In this document: positions 17,698 to 26,118 of the stretch, one piece after another
Position numbering within the stretch: position 1 is the stretch's first letter
Layout of the letters: each line of letters opens with the position of its first letter
Source: CBDBKE01 sp965218055
GTDB taxonomy: Bacteria > Acidobacteriota > Terriglobia > JAJPHL01 > JAPKYU01
Assembly (NCBI GenBank): GCA_965218055.1
Contig: CBDCKA010000002.1
Span: 1,426,001 to 1,490,000, forward strand
Length of the DNA stretch: 64,000 bases
Direction: 5' to 3'
Notes under the pieces: generated by a model
What the model saw: only the letters and a program-made list of their open reading frames with translations
Database searches by the model: none
What the model was told of the DNA's origin: nothing
Made by a program: the position numbers and the translations under genes

Positions 17698-18783
17698 TTA
17701 CCGGCTCAACCCAACCTCGCGTTGGAGCTTCTGCGCGTGTTGTTCCGTGGATTGCTTCGGCGTCTGGCTGATCTGAGGCCCGCGAGCGTGAGAATATTGG
17801 TGGCTCAACTCCGCCGCCGTTTTCTCTTTCATCGGCGCTTCGCGCTCGTGCTCGACCGCACGGTCCATGAGGTAATTGGTCATCTGTTGCGCGTCCCGCG
17901 CCGCTCTATGAATCTCGTGCGGGTCTTTTTCGAGCACCGCAACCCAATTCTCGACATAGGCCGCGCCGCGCTGCGGGTCATGCCCCACGCCCACGCGCTC
18001 CCCCGTCATCATGGCGCTGATTTCGGCCCGCAATTCCTCGCGGGCGTACTCCGGCGATCCAAAGCCCTTGTCTAGCCCGTTCTTGAGCGTGTCGCGGTTC
18101 ATGCGGTCCGGGTGCCCGGTCGAGTGACCGCATTCGTGAAGCGCCGTTTGGTAGTAGCCGTTGCGCGTCGGGAACTGGGACGGCTCCGGGAGCACCACCT
18201 TGTCCTCGGTGATCCGATAGTAGGCCCGATCTCCGGCGACGTGCTCGACCCTCGGCCCGCTGGCCTCGATCACCTTCTCCGCGTCGCGGTGGGCGTCCCA
18301 TTCAGGCCGCGCTTGCGCCGGTCGCGGCTTCAACTCCAATCCGTCGACTTGCTCGACGTTGAACACCGTGTACTGTTTACAGATGGGATAGGCACGCTGC
18401 TCTTCTTCGTAGATCGTCTTGCCGTCCTTGTCTTTCAGCGTCTTGCCCTGCTCGTCCTTTGCGGTTCGTGCCGTCCGATCCGTGAAAAACAAGACCTGCG
18501 TCCCTTTCTCGCCTTTGCGAACCTGCCCGCCCGCTTCTTTGATCTGGGTGTAGGTACCCCAACGGTTGTCTCCCCGGCCATCGCGGATACCCCTGCTCAT
18601 CAGGTAGAGGCTGTTGCCGCCCGTGTAGGGTTTGCCGGTCGAGAGGTTCTCCGGGCTGATCTGCTCCCCCGGCTTCCACGGCTTCTGCCAGGGTGCCACG
18701 CCCGCCTTGATCTGTTCGATCAGTTCTTCGCTGACTTTCTCGGCGTAGTCTTCCCCGCGCTGCCAAAAGGATTTCTTAGCCAT
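17698..18783 (-). CDS. ardC: ArdC-type antirestriction protein / zincin
   Basis: 361 residues from the ATG at 18783 (MAKKSF). The N-terminal domain (about 5-150) is the ArdC/TraC-like single-stranded-DNA-binding domain, with APWQKPWKP, TGKPYTGGNSLYL and GEKGTQV. The C-terminal domain is a zinc metallopeptidase-like fold with HECGH at residues 216-220 and the downstream ELRAEISAMM helix carrying the third ligand. ArdC proteins protect entering single-stranded DNA from host restriction during conjugation. The position at the head of the trb operon fits an early-expressed gene. A short neighbour upstream repeats its N-terminal motif. Confidence 0.88.
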   Translation of the reverse strand: MAKKSFWQRGEDYAEKVSEELIEQIKAGVAPWQKPWKPGEQISPENLSTGKPYTGGNSLYLMSRGIRDGRGDNRWGTYTQIKEAGGQVRKGEKGTQVLFFTDRTARTAKDEQGKTLKDKDGKTIYEEEQRAYPICKQYTVFNVEQVDGLELKPRPAQARPEWDAHRDAEKVIEASGPRVEHVAGDRAYYRITEDKVVLPEPSQFPTRNGYYQTALHECGHSTGHPDRMNRDTLKNGLDKGFGSPEYAREELRAEISAMMTGERVGVGHDPQRGAAYVENWVAVLEKDPHEIHRAARDAQQMTNYLMDRAVEHEREAPMKEKTAAELSHQYSHARGPQISQTPKQSTEQHAQKLQREVGLSR

Positions 18784-18964
18784 CGGGTGCCCCCGTTTCA
18801 ATTCGCTCTTCAAACTTCGCCCGATGCTCGATCATTCGCCCAAAACCTCCGTCCCTCGGTTTCCACGGCTTCTGCCAGGGCGCATCGCCACGCTTGATCT
18901 GCTCCATGGCTTCCGCCGCAACTTTCTTCGCAGGGCCTCTCCCAGGCTGACCGGCGCTAGTCAT
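18776..18964 (-). CDS. Short ArdC-N-like protein
   Basis: About 62 residues from the ATG at 18964. Its centre (AAEAMEQIKRGDAPWQKPWKP region) duplicates the conserved first helix and APWQKPW motif of the neighbouring ArdC protein. It stops where the ArdC domain would continue, and its last bases overlap the ArdC start. It is either a truncated duplicate of ArdC or a stand-alone DNA-binding peptide expressed ahead of it. Translational coupling with ArdC is likely from the overlap. Confidence 0.5.
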   Translation of the reverse strand: MTSAGQPGRGPAKKVAAEAMEQIKRGDAPWQKPWKPRDGGFGRMIEHRAKFEERIETGAPDG

Positions 18965-19151
18965 GGGGATCACTCCGCGCCTGGTCGATCTCGGCGACGG
19001 TTCCCACGTCCTCGTTCATAGGCACTCCGATCCGCTCCGCCAGTTCCCGCGTCAGTTCAACCGCGAGCCCTCGATTCAGCGCCTCGTGAAATTCAGCCTC
19101 CGTTGTGGCCGTGGCGTACTTCTCGCCGTTCTCTTCTTTTTTTGGAATCAT
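18957..19151 (-). CDS. Small acidic hypothetical protein
   Basis: A 64-residue charged protein (MIPKKEENGEKY start). Its stop lies 8 bp inside the next gene downstream, and an SD-like GAGAGGGAGAAAGC lies just before the ATG. It is predicted mostly helical and has no recognisable motif. Small acidic proteins are frequent at the head of conjugation operons. No function can be assigned. Confidence 0.45.
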   Translation of the reverse strand: MIPKKEENGEKYATATTEAEFHEALNRGLAVELTRELAERIGVPMNEDVGTVAEIDQARSDPHD

Positions 19152-19172
19152 GCTTTCTCCCTCTCTTGGTTG

Positions 19173-19640
19173 CTAGCGCCCATCAAGAAGTGAAGGCCGC
19201 TTGAGGGGCGCAGACCCCCAGGTGCGGCCGCAGATGATGCAGGCGGGTTCAAATTCGGCGCTCTCGGCATATCGAGCCTCCCCGGAGACGCTTTCCGATC
19301 CGTTTTCGGACCGGGAAGGCTCCGCTGCCACGATACTGTCCGAATCGAAGTTCGCGGGGGAAGTATGATCCGTCACGCGGCGGCGGCAGCGTTCCCGGTA
19401 GACCCGTTGCCGGTCGCGGTGATCGAGCCGTCCCTCCCGGCTTTGCTGGTGCCGCCGGTTGGCGGCGCTCAGTTGTTGCCGCCGTGCTTTCCGCCGGCAT
19501 CGGTCGCTGCAGTATCGGTGGCCCCGGTCACAATGACGGCAGATCCAGAACACCGCGCCACAGCCGACACTCCGGCAAAACCGTTGGCGCAGGGGCTCTT
19601 CGCGGGTCCCCATCGCCGCCCTTCCGGCGGGACTGGCCAA
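19173..19640 (-). CDS. Cys-rich putative zinc-binding protein
   Basis: A 155-residue, strongly basic protein. The pattern C-x4-C (CRSVGC), then CRHCDRGHRYCSDRCRRKARR, gives two CxxC-type knuckles that could bind zinc. An Arg-rich linker follows (NRRHQQSREGRLDHRDRQR), and a second pair, CIICGRTW, sits near the C-terminus. I know similar conserved hypotheticals near transposons and conjugative elements, but their function is not known. It is the first gene of the minus-strand conjugation operon. A strong hairpin lies just upstream. Confidence 0.6.
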   Translation of the reverse strand: MASPAGRAAMGTREEPLRQRFCRSVGCGAVFWICRHCDRGHRYCSDRCRRKARRQQLSAANRRHQQSREGRLDHRDRQRVYRERCRRRVTDHTSPANFDSDSIVAAEPSRSENGSESVSGEARYAESAEFEPACIICGRTWGSAPLKRPSLLDGR

Positions 19641-19708
19641 CCGCGACTCGGCTTGGCGGGCGGGATCTTATCTACGGAGGATGTTCGGTCGTTTTTCGGG
19701 TCGGCACA

Positions 19709-19741
19709 AAAACCCCGATCGCTGCTAACGGTCGGGGTTTT
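19709..19741. terminator. Symmetric hairpin with A/T tails (bidirectional terminator)
   Basis: The arms AAAACCCCGA and TCGGGGTTTT are perfectly complementary around a 13-base loop, and each strand reads GC-stem followed by a T-run. This is the layout of a bidirectional intrinsic terminator. It separates the conjugation operon start (minus) from the small plus-strand membrane gene, so it would insulate transcription in both directions. Confidence 0.65.
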
Positions 19742-19853
19742 CCCTTTCCGCCTTCGGCCAAATCACGCGCCAGACCGCGTATCCCTCGCCTGGCGGCGGC
19801 TGTCCATCCGCGAAACGACGATCGCGAACGGGACGCACGACGCGATCTTAGGC

Positions 19854-20096
19854 GTGGCTATCTCAGCGACCCCGATCCTCCTGGTGCTCTGGATCATCAA
19901 TCGGATGCGTCACCGGGAGCGGAGCTTCCAGAGCGCGGTCGGGGTCTCCCTCTTGGGACTCGTCCTTGTGCCTTCCGTATCGGCGGGCGCTGCTTTTCTT
20001 GGGGTTCGCTTCGGCGGGGAATTCAATCAGGCGCTCGGTGTGGGTGTCGTTCTCTACATCCTCGGTTCTTGGATGTTTCGCCGGTGGATCATGTAG
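19854..20096 (+). CDS. Small three-helix membrane protein (start uncertain)
   Basis: From the in-frame GTG at 19854 the product has 80 residues and three hydrophobic segments (ATPILLVLWIINRM, VGVSLLGLVLVPSVSAGAAFLG, ALGVGVVLYILGSWMF). The frame is open much further upstream, but that part is antisense to the Cys-rich gene and reads like a shadow. No ribosome site is obvious. It overlaps the end of the RepA fragment on the opposite strand. It may be a real small membrane protein or a chance frame. Confidence 0.35.
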   Translation: MAISATPILLVLWIINRMRHRERSFQSAVGVSLLGLVLVPSVSAGAAFLGVRFGGEFNQALGVGVVLYILGSWMFRRWIM

Positions 20097-20275
20097 AGCG
20101 TATAGGGGCCGTTGACGCGCTTGTACTCTTTCCGGTGGCCGGGGTTGGTGCGGGGCAGGCTGCACAGCACCATCAGCCGCGCCATGAAGCCTGGATCGGG
20201 GTCCGCTTCACCGGCCCGTCCAGGCCGGAGAGAACTTCGGCGGCGAGAAGCAATCCTTGTTTGCTCTGCATGCCC
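20090..20275 (-). pseudogene. Plasmid replication initiator RepA fragment
   Basis: The minus strand encodes MARLMVLCSLPRTNPG followed by HRKEYKRVNGPYTLYM, the conserved N-terminal block of the plasmid RepA family. Just before it, MQSKQGLLLAAEVL is in a different frame. After YTLYM the similarity stops and the frame ends 12 residues later. It is thus a frameshifted, truncated repA. Its position behind the trb operon suggests the conjugation region came from, or was shared with, a plasmid-like replicon. Confidence 0.6.
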
Positions 20276-20319
20276 TATTCTCCCATGTTTCCCAGACAAA
20301 ACAGGGACACTACCGGCGT

Positions 20320-23229
20320 CTATTCCTGAGACGGCATCTCCGGGACCGGCACCACCGGCAGCGTCGTGAAGATGCGGTTGCCGGGGTCCATTTCCAGGGC
20401 CACGGCGCTGAACAGCCCCTCCCCGACCGCATCGCAGCGCACCGACCCCGCGAAGTCGGACGTATCGGCGGCGGGGAACGCCTGGTCGATGAACCAGGAC
20501 GTCTGCCCGTTGGCCTCCAGAGAGATACTCACGGCGTCGAGCAGCACACCCTCTCGCATCAAGTCGCAGTGCACCAGCCCCGGACTCGATTCCAGGTTGT
20601 GGATCGCGGCCCACGTATTGATTCCTCCCTCCTGGCGGCGCACCGGGAAGATGGCGTCGCTGATGGGTAGGCTGGCTCCCACCACGCCCGCGCCGACGCC
20701 GGGGTGCTCAAAGCGGAGCAGACCGCCGATGGGACCGTCCGAGACCACCCGCACCGATCCTGTCACTAGCTCCCCTCGCCCGTGGGTCGAGATCGTGAGC
20801 ACTCCCAGCGGCTCCATCTCGGTCCAGACCGTCAGAGCGCCGTCCTCGCTGATCTCCAGATCGCCCGTCACATCCACTACCGAGTCGGGGGCAATCGGGT
20901 TGCCCTCGGTGTCGTAGAAATAAACAGCGGGACGGCTCGGCTGGGTGGACGGATTCAGGAAGACCATCTCGGAGGTGATGCCGGTCCCGTTGGCGAAATG
21001 CGCAAAATCCAGAGTCGTCTGCTGGTTTCCGCTTCCCGGCGGGTCCACCGGCACCACCGGCAGCGTGGTGAAGATGCGGTTGGCGGCATCCATCTCCAGG
21101 GCCACGGCGGTGAAACGTCCATTGCCGGGTGCGGTGCAGCGCACCGACCCCAGGAAGTCCGACGTGTCGGTTGCGGTGAACGTGTCTTCGATGAACCAGG
21201 ACGCCTGCCCGTTGGCCTCCAGATGAATCTCCACTTCTTCCAGCGCGACCCCTCCGCTCATCAATCGGCAGCGCACCCCCATCGCTTCCGCCTCCAGGTT
21301 ATGAAGGGCCGCCGCCGTGCGGATTCCTCCCGCTTGGCGGCGCACCGGGAAGAGGGCGTCGCTGGTGGGTTGGCCCGGCCCCACCCCGGCCACCCCGATC
21401 TCCGGGACGCCATAGCGTACAACCCCGCCGATGGGACCGTCAGAGAGCACCGTCACCGATCCCGACACCGGCTCCCCCCGCCCATAGGTCGAAATCGTGA
21501 GCGCTTCCAGCGACTCCATCTCCGTCCGGACCGTCAGAGCACCGTCCTCCGTGACTTCCAGATCGCCCGTCAAGTCCACTACCGATTCGGCGGGGATCGG
21601 ATCGCCCTTGGTGTCGTAGAAATAAATAGCGGGACGGCTCGGATGGGGGGCCGCGTTCACGAGCACCATCTCGGAGGTGATGGCCGCTCCCTTGGCGAAA
21701 TGCGCAAAGTCCAGGGCCGCCGACGCCCCCGGAATCGTCGCCGACGGCGAATTGGAAAGCGGCCGGGCGTCGCTGGTGCAGATGGCGTCGGCGGCCTCGC
21801 AGTCGGTCGTCGCCGGCAGCCGGATCGTCACCGCCCCGCTTGAGTTCGGCTTGACCGTGATCGTCCACCCCAGGTTGCTCCCTTTCTGCCGCCGCTTGGC
21901 CTTCTGCACCGCGCCGCCCGTGACCTCGAACGCCGCATCGCGCAGTGTCCGGAAGCTGATCCCGATGTCCTCGCTGAACGCGACGCGGAAGCGGAACGCG
22001 CGCTCGCCGTCGTGCTTCGCCGGCATGCCCACGAACGACGCCGTCAGCGGCTCGGCCAGCGGACCCGCCACGGTCGCCGACGGCGTGTTGGTCAACTGCC
22101 GCCGGTTCTCTCCCTTGGTGCAGATCGCCCCGGAGACGCCGCACGCACGCCCCGCCGGCAGCGTGATCGTCACGTCGCCGTCCGCGTCGGGCCGCACCGT
22201 CATCCTGAACAGGTCGCGCCTGCCGTCCACGCGCTTGCCGCCGGTAACCCGCCCGCCGGTCACCGTGAACGCATCCTGGCGCAGCGCCCGGAAGCTGATC
22301 CCGATGTTCTCGCTGAACGCGACGCGGAAGCGGAACGCGCGGTCGCCGTCGTGCTTCGTCGGCATGCCCACGAACTCCGCCGTCAGCTCCGACCGCGGCG
22401 GCCTCCCGTTGGCACGGACCGTCTTCGTCTCCGACCACTCGCTGAAGCCGTCGCCGCTCAACGCCTGCACGAGGACCTGGTATTGGACGCCCGTTTCCAG
22501 GTCCGTGCGCGTCACGCTGGTCGGCGGGCTATCGCCGCATCCCTTTCCGGGACCGAGAGAGCCGGGATAGGACTGCTTTCTTTTCTTGGCCTCACCGCTC
22601 GGGTGGCGGAATTCGACGAGGTAGCACTCGATCGGAAAGGTGCCCTTCTTCGGCTTCTTCCAGCTCACCTCCAGCGTCCCGTCCTCGTCCGGCGGCGCCG
22701 TCACACGCACATTCGTCGGCGCCGACGGCAGGCGGCGCTCGTACACCAGCGCCACCCTGACCTCGTCGTCCTCTTGCCAGTCGAGGTCGGTTGAATCGTT
22801 ATTTTGGATGTTTTCCCAAGTGTAGGTGCTTGTTTCGTATGATGCGGAGGTTAACGGATAGTTCTTGTGGTCGAGCCAGAGCGTGACGTTCCCCTTGTCA
22901 GGCAGTTGGGGCAAGACCAGAAAAAGGTTTGTTCCCCCAACACCTCGAAATAGAAAGAGCCGCTCCACGGTAATATAACTGTCGCGGTCGACATGATGTT
23001 TGTGGGGCGGGTTCCACGGCGGGAACCCGAAATTAGCGTCGTGGCTGATTGATCCGAGCGCCCCGGTACTAAGTGTGGGGTGGTATCCAGCATAAAAAAG
23101 CTCAAGGGGAGGAGTGGCCTCATAAACTCCCACCGTGAGGGTGGTGCGCCAGAGATAGAAGTTCGTGGTCTGCGCCTGCGCGGGCAGGGCAAGGGGGCCG
23201 GCAAGACAGAGGCATGCTACAGCGGCCAC
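20320..23229 (-). CDS. Large secreted FN3-domain protein with duplicated beta-domains
   Basis: 969 residues as counted from the GTG at 23229. A hydrophobic, Ala-rich export signal (AVACLCLAGPLALPAQAQ) is followed by a unique N-terminal region (20-165) and a fibronectin type III domain (about 170-280). Two copies of a roughly 110-residue beta-domain follow (each with F-V-G-M-P-x-K-H-D-G and AFRFRVAFSE). The C-terminus carries two copies of a roughly 210-residue beta-domain (LDFAHFA, ITSEMV, SRPAxYFYDT, ANRIFTTLPVVPV). The protein is probably exported and surface-associated; binding partners are unknown. The GTG gives a signal without basic residues. The frame is open upstream through RRALVRSARA to a pentanucleotide repeat, so the true start is probably further upstream. 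Confidence 0.75.
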   Translation of the reverse strand: MAAVACLCLAGPLALPAQAQTTNFYLWRTTLTVGVYEATPPLELFYAGYHPTLSTGALGSISHDANFGFPPWNPPHKHHVDRDSYITVERLFLFRGVGGTNLFLVLPQLPDKGNVTLWLDHKNYPLTSASYETSTYTWENIQNNDSTDLDWQEDDEVRVALVYERRLPSAPTNVRVTAPPDEDGTLEVSWKKPKKGTFPIECYLVEFRHPSGEAKKRKQSYPGSLGPGKGCGDSPPTSVTRTDLETGVQYQVLVQALSGDGFSEWSETKTVRANGRPPRSELTAEFVGMPTKHDGDRAFRFRVAFSENIGISFRALRQDAFTVTGGRVTGGKRVDGRRDLFRMTVRPDADGDVTITLPAGRACGVSGAICTKGENRRQLTNTPSATVAGPLAEPLTASFVGMPAKHDGERAFRFRVAFSEDIGISFRTLRDAAFEVTGGAVQKAKRRQKGSNLGWTITVKPNSSGAVTIRLPATTDCEAADAICTSDARPLSNSPSATIPGASAALDFAHFAKGAAITSEMVLVNAAPHPSRPAIYFYDTKGDPIPAESVVDLTGDLEVTEDGALTVRTEMESLEALTISTYGRGEPVSGSVTVLSDGPIGGVVRYGVPEIGVAGVGPGQPTSDALFPVRRQAGGIRTAAALHNLEAEAMGVRCRLMSGGVALEEVEIHLEANGQASWFIEDTFTATDTSDFLGSVRCTAPGNGRFTAVALEMDAANRIFTTLPVVPVDPPGSGNQQTTLDFAHFANGTGITSEMVFLNPSTQPSRPAVYFYDTEGNPIAPDSVVDVTGDLEISEDGALTVWTEMEPLGVLTISTHGRGELVTGSVRVVSDGPIGGLLRFEHPGVGAGVVGASLPISDAIFPVRRQEGGINTWAAIHNLESSPGLVHCDLMREGVLLDAVSISLEANGQTSWFIDQAFPAADTSDFAGSVRCDAVGEGLFSAVALEMDPGNRIFTTLPVVPVPEMPSQE

Positions 23230-23400
23230 CGCGCGGGCGGAGCGGACGAGCGCGCGCCGTGCGTCGGCGAGGCGCGCGAACGCCGGTCCTCCGGCGGCGG
23301 ATGCACGTTGAAGAGAAGGACGGCCGCCCCGGCGGGGCGGTAGAACGTCAGGCGGTGGTGGGCAACAGCACTCGCGCGAGCGAGGCGGACTTAACGGCTC

Positions 23401-23447
23401 TCGGCTCGGCTCGGCTCGGCTCGGCTCGGCTCGGCTCGGCTCGGCTC
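23401..23447. repeat. Pentanucleotide tandem repeat (TCGGC)9 next to an ATG
   Basis: There are nine perfect TCGGC units plus TC. On the minus strand this reads as GAGCC-type repeats directly after an ATG at 23449-23447. The frame of the FN3 gene downstream has no stop between the repeat and residue 1 of the annotated product, and no other usable start. The ATG is out of that frame by one base at the present repeat number. Adding one unit, or removing two, would bring it in frame. This is the layout of a slipped-strand phase-variation switch. Confidence 0.75.
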
Positions 23448-23449
23448 AT

Positions 23450-24034
23450 AATAGCCGAGTCAACACGCTCGTTGGATGTCAAGCCTTTTTTCGAGCAGTC
23501 CATAACTTTTTCCAAACCCCGTGCCGTTCCGACCGGGAAACCGCGCGCGCAAGGCGGCCGCTCCGATCGTTCTCAACGTCATCCCCTGCCGATTTCAGAA
23601 GCGCCCCATGAAACCGGCGTATCGGGCTTCGTCGAGGTGTCGAAAGACACTGACCGCCGAGATACAGTCTGGAACTTCGAACGTGTCCACGTCAGACCCG
23701 TCCCCGCTCCCTTACAGTCTAAGCACACCTCAGTCTAAGCACACTTCAACCGGCTCGTAAAACTCAAAGAATCTGCCCTATGGAACAATCTAATTTGGCC
23801 AAATTCGCGGCCCCTTGCCGCGTTCGATTGCTCGCGCATCTCCCTGAAAAAAAGGACGCGCCCGGCGGCTCCAGGCCGGGTGGGGTGGTGATGCTTGACC
23901 GCGAACGGTTCATCGCAGACTGTGGCATGGCGAACGAAGAGGCGGGTTCGCAGATGGCCTGCGGGCGGCCGTAGCGGGAATCTCCCCGGAAGACGATCCG
24001 GGTGCGGGGCCGGTGCCGGGGTAGCTTTCGGGAC
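23450..24034. other. Non-coding interval
   Basis: I see no supported gene here. On the minus strand, a TTGACA at about 23483-23478 could be a -35 element for the FN3 gene, but the next TATTAT is 23 bases away, which is too far for a standard promoter. The direct repeat CAGTCTAAGCACAC occurs twice around 23716-23742. Confidence 0.35.
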
Positions 24035-24165
24035 GGTACTGTCAAGTTAAGCAGTTTGGCGGCATTCTCGCCGCTCGCCGCCACCGCTAAGTCATTGATT
24101 CTCAGTCTCTGATCCAGCAGAATCCTTCCGCAAAACGGGCAGATTCTGCTCAACTTGACAGTACC
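24035..24165. mobile_element. 131-bp MITE-like element, copy 1
   Basis: The element begins GGTACTGTCAAGTT and ends AACTTGACAGTACC, a perfect 14-bp terminal inverted repeat that extends to about 20 bp with one mismatch. A second copy of the same length lies inverted at 55360-55490 with about three differences. The element is non-autonomous; a short frame inside encodes a CPFCGRILLDQRLR zinc-knuckle-like peptide, which is probably incidental. No target duplication is obvious. Confidence 0.8.
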
Positions 24166-24249
24166 CTGGTGAGTCCAGATTGGTACGCTGAACGCGAATC
24201 GCCGCGAAAATGATTTTTTGACTCTTAGCTAGCCGGTGTCTACTTTCTG

Positions 24250-25137
24250 TTGTATAACAAACCATACGTCGGAGCAGGGCCGGTGATTGCCAATCCAGAA
24301 TTTCAGCAGCAGCCGAAATACTTCTGGGCCTACGTACGAACTCTCAGTCAGCAACTAGGCTACACCGTTCGTGCCAAGGGGGTCATAAAGGTACCGACGC
24401 TCTCGGAGATGCGGGCGGGGCTCAGGAAACTGGGTCTCGACCCCAGCAAAGTCGTGAGTGCCCCTGGAGAGCCGACACCGCTTGGCACAGAGCTAGACAG
24501 GTATTTTCATTACCGTGCGGAGGTACTCAACAACTCGGTGCAGCATCAGCTAATGGTTGCCGAGGACGCCCGGCAAATCTTCGAAGAGATGCAAGGGTCG
24601 ATGACGTACAATTGTCCCCTTCCGATGAACAAGCAGAAGGGTGACAAAGCGGCACCGGCGTACTTTACGGGAATCATCAACATGCTGATCGCCACCGAGC
24701 TGAAAGGGGCGGAATGCAATTACTCGCCGATGGAACTCACAACTATCACGCGCGACGCGGTTGCCGTCCGCACGTTGTCTAGGCGGGTCGATGGCGCATT
24801 TCCTGCCGTTGTGAATCCGGTGGCGGTGTGGGAGATCAAGGAGTACTACTACACGACCACGTTCGGAAGCAGGATCGCCGATGGAGTGTACGAAACCCTT
24901 GTAGATGGGATGGAACTGGAAGAGCTGCGCGAGCAGGAGGGGATCGACGTCAAGCACTACCTGATGGTCGATGCGTACGACACATGGTGGAAGATGGGCA
25001 AATCGTACCTCTGCCGTATGGTGGATATGCTCCACATGGGCTACGTCGACGAAGTTCTCTTTGGAAGGGAGGTGGTCGATCGAATTCCTAAACTCGCCAA
25101 GGAGTGGCTGTCCCCATTGCAGAGCAGATCGTTCTAG
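24250..25137 (+). CDS. Putative Type II restriction endonuclease (PD-(D/E)XK)
   Basis: A 295-residue protein. D181, E195 and K197 (RVDGAFPAV then VWEIKEYYYTTTFGSRIADG) form a PD-(D/E)XK site with the E-x-K pair in a strand. The protein is convergent with an adenine methyltransferase gene and the two stop codons share a CTAG, so the pair is a Type II restriction-modification system. The cleavage site is not deducible. I recognise this sequence type as an R-M endonuclease class of uncharacterised specificity; the pairing is the stronger evidence. It starts 84 bp after the first MITE-like copy. Confidence 0.75.
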   Translation: MYNKPYVGAGPVIANPEFQQQPKYFWAYVRTLSQQLGYTVRAKGVIKVPTLSEMRAGLRKLGLDPSKVVSAPGEPTPLGTELDRYFHYRAEVLNNSVQHQLMVAEDARQIFEEMQGSMTYNCPLPMNKQKGDKAAPAYFTGIINMLIATELKGAECNYSPMELTTITRDAVAVRTLSRRVDGAFPAVVNPVAVWEIKEYYYTTTFGSRIADGVYETLVDGMELEELREQEGIDVKHYLMVDAYDTWWKMGKSYLCRMVDMLHMGYVDEVLFGREVVDRIPKLAKEWLSPLQSRSF

Positions 25138-26030
25138 TTCTCGGTCTTGTAGGTCAACAGGAGGCGGTCGGATACGTTTTCCTGCTCTAACGTCTGTCCG
25201 TCCATTTGGAAGCGGCGCAGCATCGAGCGGCCGCAGTCGATGAACACTTCCCGTTCGAACAGGCCTTGTGGAACTGGGATGGCTACTTTGTGCTTGCCGG
25301 ATTTCTTCGTCCCATCGATGCTTAGAGCGATATAGACGCCTCGAGATTTACAGTCTTCGATGATCCGAAAGAGGTCGATCAAGTTGAACGATTGGGCTCC
25401 GTAGAGTATCGCCTGGGAGTTGCTGTAGGGTGGATCACAATAGACGAGATCGCCAGGCTTGGCCTGCGCCATGGCTTCCTCGTAGTCCATCAAGAAGAAC
25501 TGTGTTCCTGCTGTTCTCGGCTTCCACTCGTCCACGCGCTTTGAGAAGCTCTTCGGGTGAATGGGATCGTGAACTCCGCACGGCGTGGACATGTACCCAT
25601 CACGTTGCCGGAACCGTACGACTCCGCCGTAGCACGATCTGCAGAGGAACAAGAGATCAGCACTGTTCGGTCTAGCGTTGTAGGCCGATTTGATCTTCTC
25701 GTACTGCTTCACCTTGTCGCCCTCCTTTAAGAAGAACCACCTCTCGGCGTACCAAAGCTTCAACAGTTCTGGATCAGTTGAGAGAGTCTGCCAGACTTCA
25801 ATGAGAGGCCGGAAGGCATCAGAGGCGATTCCGCGCTTCGGCGCGAGCGTTGCGAGGACAGCTGCGCTACCCACGAATGGCTCCCGGTACGTACTCATCT
25901 GCGGGGGAAAGAACGAAGCTATCTGATGGGCGAACCGCTGCTTGTTGCCGATCCACTTGAGCAGCCCCGATTTCAAGGGATCGACTGTCCGCGGAGTTGT
26001 GGTGGAAGGAAGCTGCTGCTGGCTTATCAT
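25134..26030 (-). CDS. DNA adenine-N6 methyltransferase (Dam/M.DpnII type)
   Basis: 298 residues from the ATG at 26030. The frame is open to 26108, but the earlier part is poor. Motif X/KWIGNK is at 25-30, the SAM-binding EPFVGSAAV at 50-58, and the catalytic DPPY at 199-202, the alpha-class D12 order. It would methylate adenine in the site cut by the convergent endonuclease and so protect the host. An RHH protein gene lies 88 bp upstream on the same strand and may act as controller. Confidence 0.88.
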   Translation of the reverse strand: MISQQQLPSTTTPRTVDPLKSGLLKWIGNKQRFAHQIASFFPPQMSTYREPFVGSAAVLATLAPKRGIASDAFRPLIEVWQTLSTDPELLKLWYAERWFFLKEGDKVKQYEKIKSAYNARPNSADLLFLCRSCYGGVVRFRQRDGYMSTPCGVHDPIHPKSFSKRVDEWKPRTAGTQFFLMDYEEAMAQAKPGDLVYCDPPYSNSQAILYGAQSFNLIDLFRIIEDCKSRGVYIALSIDGTKKSGKHKVAIPVPQGLFEREVFIDCGRSMLRRFQMDGQTLEQENVSDRLLLTYKTEN

Positions 26031-26118
26031 CGATCCTTGCACGCAGTTATGTTGTCCCAAGCGAACTGCCCTGCCCTTAGAGTACGGGCAGAATTGATTG
26101 ATTGTCAATTGATATATA

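Noticed and set aside
20782..22438. Long plus-strand frames opposite the FN3 gene
   Set aside because: They mirror the repeated beta-domains of the FN3 protein; the minus-strand gene has signal peptide and domain repeats.
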